Assembly (NCBI GenBank): GCA_009927065.1
Contig: RFNU01000051.1
Location: 1-6,564 of the forward strand
Direction of reading: 5' to 3'
DNA from: a bacterium
GTDB lineage: Bacteria; Pseudomonadota; Gammaproteobacteria; Berkiellales; Berkiellaceae
Length of the DNA stretch: 6,564 nt
Shown here piece after piece: positions 5,897 to 6,564 of this stretch; positions within the stretch are counted from its first letter, which is position 1, and the number at the start of each line of letters is the position of its first letter. Position numbers and translations under genes: made by a program. Below the pieces are notes generated by a model. That model was not told the DNA's origin. It made no database searches and saw only the letters and a list, made by a program, of their open reading frames with translations.

Positions 5897-6080
5897 TCTT
5901 TTGAACAGCTCTGCGGTTCCACAGATAGCTATCCCTAGAGTATGTCTTACCTTTGAATGCCGCATAGTGACATCCTAACTTTAATGTCCCATCATCTCGC
6001 ATACGCAATAGGTCTTTGCGGGGGACCTCAAGCGTTTCGGCCATTTGATTAGTGGTCAACCATCCAGTGGGTGTGGACAT
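5853..6080 (-). CDS. excisionase/AlpA-like helix-turn-helix protein
   Basis: A 75-residue minus-strand protein. The chosen start (complement of 6078-6080) gives MSTPTGWLTTNQMAETLEVP, which begins exactly at the usual start of this domain; 18 further upstream codons are open but look non-coding. Residues 7-55 follow the MerR-like/HTH_17 fold of excisionase and AlpA-type proteins: GWLTTNQMAETLEV as the first helix-turn-helix, RKDLLRMRDDGTLKLGCHY as recognition helix and turn into the wing, and a beta wing leading to the aromatic SYLWN. Such proteins bind DNA repeats near integrase or attachment sites, acting as recombination directionality factors or as regulators. AAGG lies about 14 bases upstream of the start on its own strand, which is weak. 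It converges on the recombinase-like gene with a 44-base overlap and diverges from the HNH gene. Whether it is Xis or a repressor cannot be told. Confidence 0.65.
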   Translation of the reverse strand: MSTPTGWLTTNQMAETLEVPRKDLLRMRDDGTLKLGCHYAAFKGKTYSRDSYLWNRRAVQKTMNKQGQVLVSSML

Positions 6081-6087
6081 AAAATAA

Positions 6088-6156
6088 AAAGCCTTGTACA
6101 TATTTACGATACATAAAAAAACACTTGATAGCAAGGGTTTAATAAAGGCTTTATAA
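6088..6156. repeat. AAGGSTTT repeats in the divergent intergenic region (candidate operator)
   Basis: On the plus strand, AAGGGTTTAATAA (6133-6145) and AAGGCTTTATAA (6145-6156) lie end to end as direct repeats of about 12 bases. AAAGCCTT (6088-6095) is an exact inverted copy of AAGGCTTT (6145-6152), 49 bases apart. All three lie upstream of the minus-strand Xis-like gene and 60-130 bases before the HNH gene. Repeats 11-12 bases apart, near one helical turn, are typical of cooperatively bound sites. The 82 bases between the last open codon of the Xis-like frame (6134) and the HNH start hold no gene. TTGATA (6125-6130) is a possible -35 but its best -10 partners lie 19-21 bases away. Confidence 0.35.
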
Positions 6157-6216
6157 GTTTACTATTCGTCACAGAGATTGGGCTATCTTAAAATTAGGTA
6201 ATGGCAATTATAGAGT

Positions 6217-6564
6217 ATGTTCGCAACAGAGCATGACCCTCTCGCCCTACTAGTTGAATTAACGCCAAAGCTTGCCAAAAGACGTTTTCGAGAAGAGATA
6301 TACAAATCCTGGGACTACTGCTGTGGTTATTGTGGAGCTACTGCAACTAGTCTTGATCACATTATTCCCCGCTTTAGGTCTGGCTCTAGTAATAGAAACA
6401 ACCTTTTACCTTCTTGTCAGCAGTGCAACAACCATAAAGGCAGCAGTAAAATGGAAGAATGGTATATGTCTCAAGACTTTTTTAGTGATGATAAACTACA
6501 AAAAATTAAAGCCTGGAGAAATCAAGAAGTTCTTGACCTTTTCCAGTACACTAGTAATTATATT
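6217..6564 (+). CDS. HNH endonuclease, 3' incomplete
   Basis: The frame is open from ATG 6217 to the window end (116 residues visible); an in-frame TAG at 6211 fixes the start region. It has a complete HNH core with zinc ribbons: Cys36-x2-Cys39 (CGYC) and Cys67-x2-Cys70 (CQQC), with LDHIIPR (46-52) carrying the metal/catalytic His48, NNLLPSC (61-67) carrying the Asn, and CNNHKGS (70-76) for the last box. All key positions are intact, so nuclease activity is plausible. HNH enzymes of this size occur in phages as free-standing homing-type nucleases or next to the terminase genes, and close relatives are, from memory, common in marine cyanophages. Most of the domain is inside the window; only the C-terminal tail is missing. 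It diverges from the Xis-like gene and has no obvious strong ribosome site. Confidence 0.85.
   Translation, partial: MFATEHDPLALLVELTPKLAKRRFREEIYKSWDYCCGYCGATATSLDHIIPRFRSGSSNRNNLLPSCQQCNNHKGSSKMEEWYMSQDFFSDDKLQKIKAWRNQEVLDLFQYTSNYI

Noticed and set aside
6201..6236. Earlier ATG at 6201 as HNH start
   Set aside because: It is in a different frame and reaches a stop after 11 codons.

Overview
The window looks like part of a tailed bacteriophage (or prophage-like element), most likely one that infects marine picocyanobacteria (Prochlorococcus/Synechococcus). The evidence is a long run of close-packed, same-strand, AT-rich genes whose products look like virion proteins, followed by a small inverted block of mobile-element genes. 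The host assignment rests on remembered resemblance of the HNH, recombinase-like and neck-like proteins to cyanophage and cyanobacterial sequences. It is an inference, not something the sequence proves.

Layout. Positions 2-5357 hold six or seven plus-strand genes, probably one late (structural) transcript. In order they are: a fragment with an M23-peptidase-like motif (2-454); a 153-residue neck/connector-like protein (500-961); a pair of frames (966-1613 and 1607-2203) that read like one 412-residue protein broken by a -1 frame change at an A-run; a SleB-like cell-wall hydrolase (2205-2960); an all-beta virion protein starting at TTG (3001-3786); and a 522-residue protein (3789-5357) with a SWIM-like CxC...CxH motif split by about 150 residues. 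Several are likely particle proteins that touch or degrade the cell wall during entry, but none can be placed firmly in the virion.

After a 113-base intergenic region with several small inverted repeats, the content changes. A 141-residue protein resembling a truncated, catalytically degenerate tyrosine recombinase (5471-5896) converges on, and overlaps, a 75-residue excisionase/AlpA-like DNA-binding protein on the minus strand (5853-6080). A 136-base divergent intergenic region carrying three copies of an AAGGSTTT motif separates that regulator from an HNH endonuclease (6217 to the window end, 3' incomplete). This second block looks like an integration/regulation remnant or a cargo cassette beside the structural module.

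No tRNA, rRNA, CRISPR array or insertion sequence is visible. The points most worth checking are the frame change at 1559-1613, the split SWIM-like motif, the altered recombinase-like protein and the repeat cluster upstream of the Xis-like gene.
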